Of a stretch of 64,000 bases of DNA, positions 28,269 to 34,976 are shown piece after piece. How positions within the stretch are numbered: position 1 is the first letter of the stretch; each line of letters begins with the position of its first letter. The stretch is from JBDSZL01 sp039925145 (lineage in GTDB: Bacteria; Acidobacteriota; Vicinamibacteria; Vicinamibacterales; SCN-69-37). The DNA lies in contig JBDSZL010000050.1 in assembly GCA_039925145.1 (NCBI GenBank), forward strand, positions 30,295 through 94,294, given 5' to 3'. The notes beneath the pieces were generated by a model. The model was not told the DNA's origin. It saw nothing but the letters and a program-made list of their open reading frames with translations, and ran no database searches. Position numbers and translations under genes: made by a program.

Positions 28269-28867
28269 TGATCGTCGCATTTGAGGGACTCGACCAGAGC
28301 GGCAAAGAGACGCAGGCCCGTCAGCTGAAGGCCCGACTCGAGACAGACAACTCGCGCACCGTGCGCGCGCTCTCGTTTCCCGACTACGACACCCCCATCG
28401 GACAGGAAATTCGGCGGGCGCTGGCAGGCGAGCGCGAGTTCTCTCCTGAGGTGATGCAACTGCTCTATGTCGCCAACCGGTTCGAATACAAGTCGCGGAT
28501 CGAGCAATGGCTCGCCAGTGGCGACTGGATCGTGTGCGACCGATACCGTGCCTCGAGCGTCGCCTACGGCGAATCTCAGGGGCTGGATGCCAGCTGGCTG
28601 GATGACATTCAGCGCGATCTCCCTGCGGCGTCCGTTACCGTGCTGCTCGATATCACGCCCGAAACCGCCGTTGACCGTAAGCGAACCGGGCGTGATCGGT
28701 ACGAGCGCGACCTCGGTCTGCTCGCCCGAGTCCGCGCCAGTTACCTTCGGCAGGCGCAGATCCGTGCCGACTGGGTCGTTATCGACGCGCAGCAGTCCAA
28801 AGAGGCGGTGGCTGCGGCGGTGGCTGCGGCTGTCTGGCCACGGCTCGGGCTGCCGTCAGCGCCCTGA
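28268..28867 (+). CDS. tmk: Thymidylate kinase (dTMP kinase)
   Basis: Tmk phosphorylates dTMP to dTDP for DNA synthesis. The 199-residue protein has the P-loop in FEGLDQSGKETQ, the DRYRASSVAYGE motif and a LID-like RKRTGRDRYERD. ATG 28268 shares one base with the lysA stop, so the two are coupled. The P-loop reads DQSGKET instead of the usual D[GS]xGKST/TT, a mild variation also seen in other Tmk groups. The last 89 bases overlap the convergent comF-like gene. Confidence 0.94.
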   Translation: MIVAFEGLDQSGKETQARQLKARLETDNSRTVRALSFPDYDTPIGQEIRRALAGEREFSPEVMQLLYVANRFEYKSRIEQWLASGDWIVCDRYRASSVAYGESQGLDASWLDDIQRDLPAASVTVLLDITPETAVDRKRTGRDRYERDLGLLARVRASYLRQAQIRADWVVIDAQQSKEAVAAAVAAAVWPRLGLPSAP

Positions 28868-29618
28868 CCGATCGGGCTCCTGCTTCCATCAGAATTTCAC
28901 TGCACGCGTCCAGAGTGGCGCCCGTTGTCATCACGTCGTCTATCAGCACGAGTGTCCGGCCTTCGAGCGGGCGGTGTGATGCACGCCCCGTGCGGTTGGG
29001 GCCGTGCCAGGAGGGACGATACGCGAAGGCTCCGCGCGTGTTGCTCTGCCGGCTGGCTGCGGGAAGGCCCGCCTGTGACGGCCGGAGCCGCGTGCGCTTC
29101 AGCACCCGCCAGATGGGGAGCCCAAGATGCCTCGACAGGTCGTCGGCTTGATTGAATCCCCGACGAATCAGACGCAGCGGATGGAGAGGCACAGGCACGA
29201 CCGCATCAGCGTCGTCGAGAATTTCGGTGCCCGCGTGTCGCATCAGGCGTGCGAGCGGCGCCGCGACCATCCGCCGGCCGTCATATTTGAGGGCGTGGAT
29301 TAACTCCCTGAGAGCACCCTCGTAACGCCCGGCGCTCCTGGCCAACATGAACTGCGGCGGCATCTCGGTGCATCGCGTGCAGAGGGCGTCTGGCACATCG
29401 CCTGAGGCGAGCGCGTCGCCGCACTGGCGACACCACGGCGGAGAGATTCGCGGGATAGAAGACCAGCACCTGTTGCAGATGGGGCCGTCGAGCGGCCGCA
29501 GAAGAACGGCGCGACACGACACACAGATAGGAGCGAGCAGTGCCTTCACGATGGCGTTGCCCGCGGTCTCGATGAATAGCTTCACCGCAAGGCTGCAGTG
29601 CAAGGACGAAGCCGTCAC
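28779..29618 (-). CDS. ComF family phosphoribosyltransferase-like protein
   Basis: The protein of up to 279 residues has an N-terminal zinc-ribbon-like region (CVSCRA, CNRCW, CRQCG, CTRC) followed by a phosphoribosyltransferase fold. That fold shows VVPVPLHPLRLIRRGFNQADDLSRHLG and the PRPP loop TLVLIDDVMTTGATLDACSEIL. ComF proteins take part in DNA uptake in competent bacteria; the ComF-like family is widespread and its reaction is unsettled. The start is uncertain: GTG 29618, 29585 or 29549 are all possible, the last two closer to the usual family start. Its 3' end lies inside tmk on the other strand. dprA at 33846 is another competence-linked gene. Confidence 0.88.
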   Translation of the reverse strand: MTASSLHCSLAVKLFIETAGNAIVKALLAPICVSCRAVLLRPLDGPICNRCWSSIPRISPPWCRQCGDALASGDVPDALCTRCTEMPPQFMLARSAGRYEGALRELIHALKYDGRRMVAAPLARLMRHAGTEILDDADAVVPVPLHPLRLIRRGFNQADDLSRHLGLPIWRVLKRTRLRPSQAGLPAASRQSNTRGAFAYRPSWHGPNRTGRASHRPLEGRTLVLIDDVMTTGATLDACSEILMEAGARSVRALTAARAVARQPQPPPQPPPLWTAARR

Positions 29619-29686
29619 CCCGCGGGCGCGGGTGGCGGGGTGGGCAAGCGGGCGGGGCTGCAGATCTTGAAACGCGTGAGGCGCGG

Positions 29687-30073
29687 CTAGGCAGGAACCT
29701 CAACGCGCTCGGCATCGCCCCAGAGCCGTTCGAGACCGTAGAACTCGCGGGTCGCAGGCGTGAAGATGTGGACCATGAAATCGAAATAGTCGATCAGGAT
29801 CCAATCGGCGCGCCCCTGCCCCTCGATCACCGACGGCTTGGTTCCCGCTTTCGTGAGCATTTCCTGAACCGCATCGGCGATGGCCTGCACCTGACGGTTG
29901 TTTGCACCCGTGCAGATGATGAAATAGTCGGTGAACGCAGCGGCCTTCCGAAGGTCCAGCACAATCAGATCAATGGCCTTCTTGTCGGTGGCGGCCGAAA
30001 TCGCGAGGGCGACCTCACTGGACAGGCCGGGAGAAGCGGGGCGTTTCCTGGGTCGGCGGGGCGATTTCGTCAT
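29687..30073 (-). CDS. rsfS: Ribosomal silencing factor RsfS
   Basis: RsfS binds ribosomal protein uL14 and blocks subunit joining in starved cells. The 128-residue protein has a basic, Pro-rich N-terminal extension of about 18 residues and then the RsfS domain: KKAIDLIVLDLRKAAAFTDYFIICTGANNRQVQAIADAVQE and GRADWILIDYFDFMVHIFTPATREFYGLERLWGDA. The start overlaps the nadD stop by four bases, the usual nadD-rsfS coupling. Confidence 0.95.
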   Translation of the reverse strand: MTKSPRRPRKRPASPGLSSEVALAISAATDKKAIDLIVLDLRKAAAFTDYFIICTGANNRQVQAIADAVQEMLTKAGTKPSVIEGQGRADWILIDYFDFMVHIFTPATREFYGLERLWGDAERVEVPA

Positions 30074-30738
30074 GCTGTCGGTCTTTCCGGCGTCCCGTCA
30101 GAGAGCGGATGGCTCGCGTAGAGGCCGTGTCGCGAAATGTGATCGGCGATGCCCGCCGGAACGAGGTTCTTGAGCGGCGCCCCCTCGGCAATGGCACGCC
30201 GGATGTCGGTTGATGAAACCGGTGCGGTGGGCACGTCTACCAAGAAGATACCCGGTCTCGCGCGCGGCTGCCATGGGGGCAGCACCATGCGATCGGCCAG
30301 CATCGGTAGACATTGCCGCAGGTCCGAGACGGGCGCGCCGGGCCTGGAGATCACGACGAAATGCGCCTGGTCGAGCAGTTCCGGAAACGCTCGCCATGTC
30401 GGTATATCTCGAAACGCGTCGGCGCCGGTCACGACGAACACCGAGGCTCCCTGCATGCCGCCTGCCCTGAGCCGATCGAGCGTGTCCACGGTATAGGAAG
30501 GGCCAGCCACGTCCATCTCCAGATCGGAGACTCGTAGCCCGTCCTCGCCGGCCACAGCCATCGCGGCCATCGCGAACCGATGGGCGGCCGAGGCCTTTGG
30601 GATTGCGCGATGGGGAGGTTCCCGGGCGGGCACCAGCCAGACCACGTCGAGGTCGAGAGCCTTTCGGGCAGCCCGGGCGACGTCGAGATGTCCGGCGTGC
30701 ACCGGGTCGAACGTCCCGCCGAACAGGCCCAGCCTCAT
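30070..30738 (-). CDS. nadD: Nicotinate-nucleotide adenylyltransferase (NadD)
   Basis: NadD adenylates nicotinate mononucleotide in NAD synthesis. The 222-residue protein shows the nucleotidyltransferase motif GLFGGTFDPVHAGHL, the substrate region VPAREPPHR, and the closing motif SSTDIRRAIAEG. It overlaps rsfS and obgE by four bases on either side, so the three are translationally coupled. Confidence 0.95.
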   Translation of the reverse strand: MRLGLFGGTFDPVHAGHLDVARAARKALDLDVVWLVPAREPPHRAIPKASAAHRFAMAAMAVAGEDGLRVSDLEMDVAGPSYTVDTLDRLRAGGMQGASVFVVTGADAFRDIPTWRAFPELLDQAHFVVISRPGAPVSDLRQCLPMLADRMVLPPWQPRARPGIFLVDVPTAPVSSTDIRRAIAEGAPLKNLVPAGIADHISRHGLYASHPLSDGTPERPTA

Positions 30739-31784
30739 GGTTCGAGCACGCTTTCAGCGTTCGGACGGTCTACCTCTTTCCACATGGCCTCGAGCAGTGC
30801 CGGAACGCCTTCCCCGGTCACGGCTGAGACGGCGAAGAGGGGCACTTTCAGTCGCTTCAGATGCTTCTGAAGAGCCTTCAGGCGCGCTGGCTCGTCGAGT
30901 GCATCGATCTTGTTGGCCATCGCGATGCGAGGTTTCGACGCCAATGCCACGGCTGCCGGATCGACGTGGCTCTCGAACTGCTCGAGCTCGCGGCAGATAA
31001 CCTCGAAGTCCTGAACCGGATCGCGGCCGCTGGCCGACGACACGTCGATGACGTGCACCAGGACTTTGGTGCGCTCGAGGTGCGCCAGGAACTTCGTGCC
31101 GAGCCCGTGTCCGAGGTGGGCTCCCTCGATCAGGCCCGGGACGTCGGCAACGACAAATGAGCGGTCTCCCGAGAGCTGTACGACGCCGAGGTTGGGCGTG
31201 AGTGTGGTGAACGGGTAGTCTGCAATCTTTGGTCTGGCGGCCGAGATGCTGGCGATCAACGTGCTCTTGCCGGCGTTGGGGAATCCGACCAGCCCGACGT
31301 CGGCCAGTAGCTTGAGGCGCAGACGGAGCGTTCGACCCTCGCCCGGATGCCCCGGCTCGCACCGTCGGGGAGCGCGGTTGGTGGCGGTGGCAAAGGCCGC
31401 GTTGCCCCGGCCTCCGTCGCCGCCGCGGGCCACGAGCACCGGTGTGCCGATTTCGGTCAGGTCCGCGAGAGGAATCAACCCGTCCGGGCCGGATTCGTAG
31501 GCCACGGTTCCCGGCGGCACCTCGAGCACGAGATGGCCTCCTGCCTTGCCAGTGCAGTTGGAGCCCATGCCGTGCTGGCCACGCTCCGCTTTGAACTCTG
31601 GATGGAACCGGTAAGTGACGAGGGTGTTGTGATGGCCGCTGGCGACGAGGTAGACCGAACCGCCGCGTCCGCCGTCACCGCCGTTGGGGCCGCCGCGCGG
31701 GACGAACTTCTCGCGGCGGAAGCTCATGCAGCCGTTGCCGCCATCACCGGCCTGAATGCGAATGTCGACTTCGTCGACGAACAT
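30735..31784 (-). CDS. obgE: GTPase ObgE/CgtA
   Basis: Obg is an essential GTPase in late 50S ribosome assembly and stress response. The 349-residue protein has the glycine-rich Obg domain (FVDEVDIRIQAGDGGNGCMSFRREKFVPRGGPNGGDGG, residues 1-158). The G domain follows, with VGFPNAGKSTLIA (G1), DYPFTTLTPNLG (G2), VADVPGLIEGAHLG (G3), ANKID (G4) and FAVSAVTGEG (G5). It lacks the optional C-terminal OCT domain. It follows rpmA after 51 bases that contain a hairpin. Confidence 0.97.
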   Translation of the reverse strand: MFVDEVDIRIQAGDGGNGCMSFRREKFVPRGGPNGGDGGRGGSVYLVASGHHNTLVTYRFHPEFKAERGQHGMGSNCTGKAGGHLVLEVPPGTVAYESGPDGLIPLADLTEIGTPVLVARGGDGGRGNAAFATATNRAPRRCEPGHPGEGRTLRLRLKLLADVGLVGFPNAGKSTLIASISAARPKIADYPFTTLTPNLGVVQLSGDRSFVVADVPGLIEGAHLGHGLGTKFLAHLERTKVLVHVIDVSSASGRDPVQDFEVICRELEQFESHVDPAAVALASKPRIAMANKIDALDEPARLKALQKHLKRLKVPLFAVSAVTGEGVPALLEAMWKEVDRPNAESVLEP

Positions 31785-31808
31785 CGAAAGGGGCGGCCAG
31801 GATGTCGA

Positions 31809-31826
31809 GCGGCCCCCATGGGCCGC
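31809..31826 (-). repeat. GC-rich hairpin between rpmA and obgE
   Basis: GCGGCCC and GGGCCGC form a perfect 7-bp stem around a CCAT loop, 9 bases after the rpmA stop. No T-run follows on the minus strand. It may modulate read-through or RNA processing between ribosomal-protein genes and the less expressed obgE. Confidence 0.4.
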
Positions 31827-31835
31827 GCCCCGGGC

Positions 31836-32102
31836 CTAGGCCTTGGTTTCGACCGGGATGATGCTGATTTTGCGACCGTGCCCGCCGTGATCGGAGAACT
31901 TCACGTGGCCGCCGATCTTGGCGAACAAGGTGTCGTCCTTGCCGCGCCCGACGTTGAGACCCGGCCGGAAGCGCTGTCCGCGCTGACGCACGAGAATGGA
32001 TCCGCCGGTGACCAGATTGCCGTCGAATTTCTTCACGCCAAGGCGCTGCGAATTGCTGTCGCGACCGTTGCGTGAGCTGCCTTGACCTTTTTTATGAGCC
32101 AT
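31836..32102 (-). CDS. rpmA: 50S ribosomal protein bL27
   Basis: The 88-residue protein begins MAHKKGQGSSRNGRDSNSQ, the conserved bL27 N terminus that reaches the peptidyl-transferase centre. It continues with LGVKKFDGNLVTGGSILVRQRG and FRPGLNVGRGKDDTLFA. There is no cleavable N-terminal extension of the Firmicutes type. It lies 41 bases downstream of rplU, the standard order. Confidence 0.98.
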   Translation of the reverse strand: MAHKKGQGSSRNGRDSNSQRLGVKKFDGNLVTGGSILVRQRGQRFRPGLNVGRGKDDTLFAKIGGHVKFSDHGGHGRKISIIPVETKA

Positions 32103-32143
32103 AACTGACCTGAGGGACGAAGCCTCCCAAGAGGGGGTCCGGG

Positions 32144-32458
32144 CTAGACGTTGATGCTCTTGACGCGCACTTGAGTCTGATGAGTGCGGTGCCCCATCGA
32201 CTTTCGGAAATGCTTGCGCCGCTTCATGCGAAACACGCGAATCTTCTTGGCCCTGGTCTGGGCCTCGACGACAGCCGTCACGGACGCCCCAGCCACATAG
32301 GGCTGTCCGGTCACGAGCGCGCCACCGTCGGTTTCAAGGAAGAGGACCTTATCGAAAGTCACTTCTGTCCCCGGCTCGGCGTCGAGATGATCGACCACCA
32401 CCAAGGCGCCGAGCGCCACCTTTTCCTGCCGACCACCCGCTTCAACAATGGCGAACAT
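32144..32458 (-). CDS. rplU: 50S ribosomal protein bL21
   Basis: The 104-residue protein matches bL21: MFAIVEAGGRQEKVALGALVVVDHL, VLFLETDGGALVTGQPYVAGASV and the basic end KIRVFRMKRRKHFRKSMGHRTHQTQVRVKSI. It is the first gene of rplU-rpmA-obgE-nadD-rsfS-comF. The promoter should lie in the 102 bases before it, but I see no clear box. Confidence 0.98.
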   Translation of the reverse strand: MFAIVEAGGRQEKVALGALVVVDHLDAEPGTEVTFDKVLFLETDGGALVTGQPYVAGASVTAVVEAQTRAKKIRVFRMKRRKHFRKSMGHRTHQTQVRVKSINV

Positions 32459-32560
32459 GTGCGAAACGCTCCAGGGACTGAAAGGCCACGGCGCCAGTAC
32501 GAGGCCGCGACAGAACCACCAAGGTTACCATTCTGCCGACGACTCTGGCAACCGCCCGAC

Positions 32561-33331
32561 TCAGCGCAGCAGAATCCTCGAGCCGCGAATCTTCTGGGTG
32601 CTCAGCGTGTTCAGAAAGCTGGGCAGAACCTTGTCCATCAGCTCGAAGTAGGACGAGAGGGCAGGCGTGTTCTGGGCGGAGGGATAGAGCGTCTCCTCGT
32701 GGTACGACTCGGAATGCAGCTGTGCCCCGGTCCGGCCGTCGATGAAGACGAACTTCGACGACACGGCATACCCCTTCATGTCGCTGTAGGTGCGCACGGT
32801 CCGGTACTGTTCCTGTCCCTGATCATTGACGAAGGACTGCGGCCGTGACACGACGCCGCTCTTCGCCACCTCGGTGAAGAGCACCGAGCCGGTAACGATG
32901 AGGGGGCTTTGATACTCTTCGCCAACCTTCTTCCAATAGGCCGCGTCGGAGAAGATGGCCTCGTAGGCTGCCAGGTCCTTCTCGTCGCGGATGCGCGGGT
33001 CGAGGTCGGCAGCACTCGGCGAGGCCTCGGGCTTCTCCCGGCCCAGCCGCTTGTCAACCTCCTCGGCAAGGGAGATCGCGTCTGCGTCAATCACCCGCAG
33101 GTCCTGCTTGCCACGCAGTTGGCTGCGGAGCAGACGCGCCGTCTCGGTGTTGGCGTCGATGCTGCGGCTGCCGCCGCCGAGAAAGCCGGCCACGAGCACC
33201 CGCTGGAAACTCGAGACGTCGATCTTTGCCTGCACCGGGGTCTCGACCGGGATTTCGTAGAACCCCGTGCAGCCGGCGAGGCCCACGGCCACGCAGCTGC
33301 TAACGATCGCGGCGGCGATTCTGGCGGTCAT
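32561..33331 (-). CDS. Lipoprotein of unknown function, possibly CsgG-like fold
   Basis: The 256-residue product has a lipobox (VAVGLAGC). The mature part begins with YEIPVETPVQAKIDVSSFQRVLVAGFLGGG. A segment resembling the core of CsgG-type proteins follows (NTETARLLRSQLRGKQDLRVIDAD and SPLIVTGSVLFTEV). The link to CsgG is weak and is inference. The start lies inside the end of the upstream TPR gene (32-base overlap), so the two are coupled and may act together at the outer membrane. Confidence 0.75.
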   Translation of the reverse strand: MTARIAAAIVSSCVAVGLAGCTGFYEIPVETPVQAKIDVSSFQRVLVAGFLGGGSRSIDANTETARLLRSQLRGKQDLRVIDADAISLAEEVDKRLGREKPEASPSAADLDPRIRDEKDLAAYEAIFSDAAYWKKVGEEYQSPLIVTGSVLFTEVAKSGVVSRPQSFVNDQGQEQYRTVRTYSDMKGYAVSSKFVFIDGRTGAQLHSESYHEETLYPSAQNTPALSSYFELMDKVLPSFLNTLSTQKIRGSRILLR

Positions 33332-33653
33332 AGATCTCTCTGAACAAATCGTAGTTGCTGCGGATGTATGTGTTGCCGGGGTCTACCTCGAGCGCCTTCT
33401 CATACGCCTTCCGGGCGTCGTCGAAGCGCCCCAGCTGCTCGTACCCAATCCCCAGATCGTTCCAGGCCGAGCCAAACGACGGGTCGAGCTCCACGGCCTT
33501 CTCCCACCGGTAGGTGGCCTCTTTCCAGAGACCCCGCTGGGCGACCGTGATTCCGAATTCCATCTGCGCCTTCGCATCGGATCGCCGGTCGGCAGAGGCC
33601 GGCACCGCGACGCCGCACACGAGAAGCAGAACGAGCACCACTCGCTGAGTCAT
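33300..33653 (-). CDS. Exported TPR-repeat protein
   Basis: The 117-residue protein has a signal peptide (MTQRVVLVLLLVCGVAVPASA). Two to three tetratricopeptide repeats follow (AQMEFGITVAQRGLWKEATYRWEKAVELDPS, AWNDLGIGYEQLGRFDDARKAYEKALEVDPG), a protein-binding scaffold. ATG 33653 is chosen because it starts the signal peptide; the longer frame upstream has no such feature. Its 3' end overlaps the lipoprotein gene by 32 bases. It is likely a periplasmic partner of that lipoprotein. Confidence 0.85.
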   Translation of the reverse strand: MTQRVVLVLLLVCGVAVPASADRRSDAKAQMEFGITVAQRGLWKEATYRWEKAVELDPSFGSAWNDLGIGYEQLGRFDDARKAYEKALEVDPGNTYIRSNYDLFREIYDRQNRRRDR

Positions 33654-33695
33654 GATTTGCCCACCACAGTTATAAACCCACAGGGTCCGCAGTAC

Positions 33696-33726
33696 GCAGC
33701 TTTTCGCGATTGCTCGCGAAAACTGC
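33696..33726. repeat. Strong palindrome between divergent TPR and dprA genes
   Basis: TTTTCGCGA (33701-33709) and TCGCGAAAA (33714-33722) are perfect inverted copies with a TTGC loop. GCAG and CTGC extend the stem past one bulged C. It sits 43 bases before the TPR start and could be an operator or a leader hairpin. Confidence 0.5.
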
Positions 33727-33845
33727 AATAGAGCTGCCGTGCCGGGAATGGCCGATCGGTGCCGTCCGCCGGAAGGCAGCGTACGAGCCACGTCCCCGGT
33801 GGGTGGCACACGCGCTGCACAGTGTGCGCGCGAAGTGGTCAGCTC

Positions 33846-34931
33846 ATGCCTGCCCGTTTGACCGACATCGACCTCGTCGCCCTGTCACTGCTGCGCATCG
33901 GATCCGACACCCGTGCGTGCCTCGCTTTCAAAGAGCGCGTGCGCTGGGAGGCAGTCGGCAGTTCTCCTTCACGCCTCCTGGCACAGTTGGCCGACCTGCT
34001 GCGGCTGCGTAGCCAGGATCAGGAGCAGGCCCGCGCCAGGGCCGCCCGAGCGCTCGAGGCCGCCGCCCGCCACGCCTTCCACTTCGTCAGCATCGTCGAA
34101 CCGACCTACCCTGAGGCGTTGCGCCACATCGCTGACCCGCCCCTTGGGCTGTGGCTACGCTCGAATAGCGCTCCGTGCCTGTCCGCTCCTGCCGTGGCGC
34201 TGGTCGGATCGCGCAACGCCACGCCCGCCGGCATCATGACCTCGCGCCGCCTCGCCCGAGGGCTGGCCGAGGCGGGCCTGGTTGTGGTCAGTGGGCTGGC
34301 GCGCGGGATCGACGAGGCGGCCCACCGCGGCGCGCTGGAGGGGAAAGGTGTTACCCTCGCCGTGCTCGGCAGTGGGCTTGACGTCATTTATCCACCGGAG
34401 CACGCGCCGCTCGCTGACGAAATTGTGGGCGCCGGGGCGGTGCTCGCGGAACTGCCGCCCGGCACGCGCCCGTTCGCTCGGCACTTCCCCCTGAGAAATC
34501 GCATCATTAGCGGCCTGGCACGGGCGATCGTCGTGGTCGAGGCCTCAGAGAAGAGTGGCTCGCTGATCACGGCCCGTGCAGCGCTCGAACAGGGCCGGGA
34601 CGTGCTGGCCGTGCCAGGCAACATCGTTTCTGGTTGCCATCGGGGCTGTCATGCGCTCATAAAGGACGGTGCCCGGCTGGTCGAGCGAGTGGAAGATATC
34701 CTCGACGAGATGGGGTGGGCCCGGCCAGCTGAACCGAGCCACCTCCTCGATTTAGCCCTCCCCGCTCATCCGCTGTGGGCGGTCATGCGGGCCGGAGAGC
34801 CGGTCAGTCTGGACGAACTGGCCGTCCGCACTGGAAGTTCCGTGTCGGATCTGCTCAGTGAAATCGGGCAGCTGGAGGTGACAGGGCGCATCACCCGCGT
34901 CGCGGGTGGAGCCTACGTAAAGGTTGACTGA
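33846..34931 (+). CDS. dprA: DNA-processing protein DprA
   Basis: DprA loads RecA onto incoming single-stranded DNA during natural transformation. The 361-residue protein has an N-terminal SAM-like helical region and the Rossmann-like core: VALVGSRNATPAG, VVSGLARGIDEAAHRGAL, LGSGLDVIYPPEH and FPLRNRIISGLARAIVVVEASEKSGSLITARAALEQGRDVLAVPG. A C-terminal winged-helix domain follows (about 295-361). ATG 33846 was chosen because upstream sequence in frame is not conserved. Together with the comF-like gene it hints at competence capacity, though dprA is common in non-competent bacteria too. Confidence 0.95.
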   Translation: MPARLTDIDLVALSLLRIGSDTRACLAFKERVRWEAVGSSPSRLLAQLADLLRLRSQDQEQARARAARALEAAARHAFHFVSIVEPTYPEALRHIADPPLGLWLRSNSAPCLSAPAVALVGSRNATPAGIMTSRRLARGLAEAGLVVVSGLARGIDEAAHRGALEGKGVTLAVLGSGLDVIYPPEHAPLADEIVGAGAVLAELPPGTRPFARHFPLRNRIISGLARAIVVVEASEKSGSLITARAALEQGRDVLAVPGNIVSGCHRGCHALIKDGARLVERVEDILDEMGWARPAEPSHLLDLALPAHPLWAVMRAGEPVSLDELAVRTGSSVSDLLSEIGQLEVTGRITRVAGGAYVKVD

Positions 34932-34952
34932 CCTGTTACCTATAGGTAGAGA
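34924..34952 (+). promoter_or_regulatory. Candidate topA promoter with embedded palindrome
   Basis: TTGACT overlaps the dprA stop and TAGAGA follows 17 bases later. A perfect 12-base palindrome TACCTATAGGTA spans 34937-34948 in the spacer. This could give topA its own regulated promoter; the -10 is weak. Confidence 0.3.
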
Positions 34953-34976
34953 CAGAAAGAGCGAGGCATCGAACTC

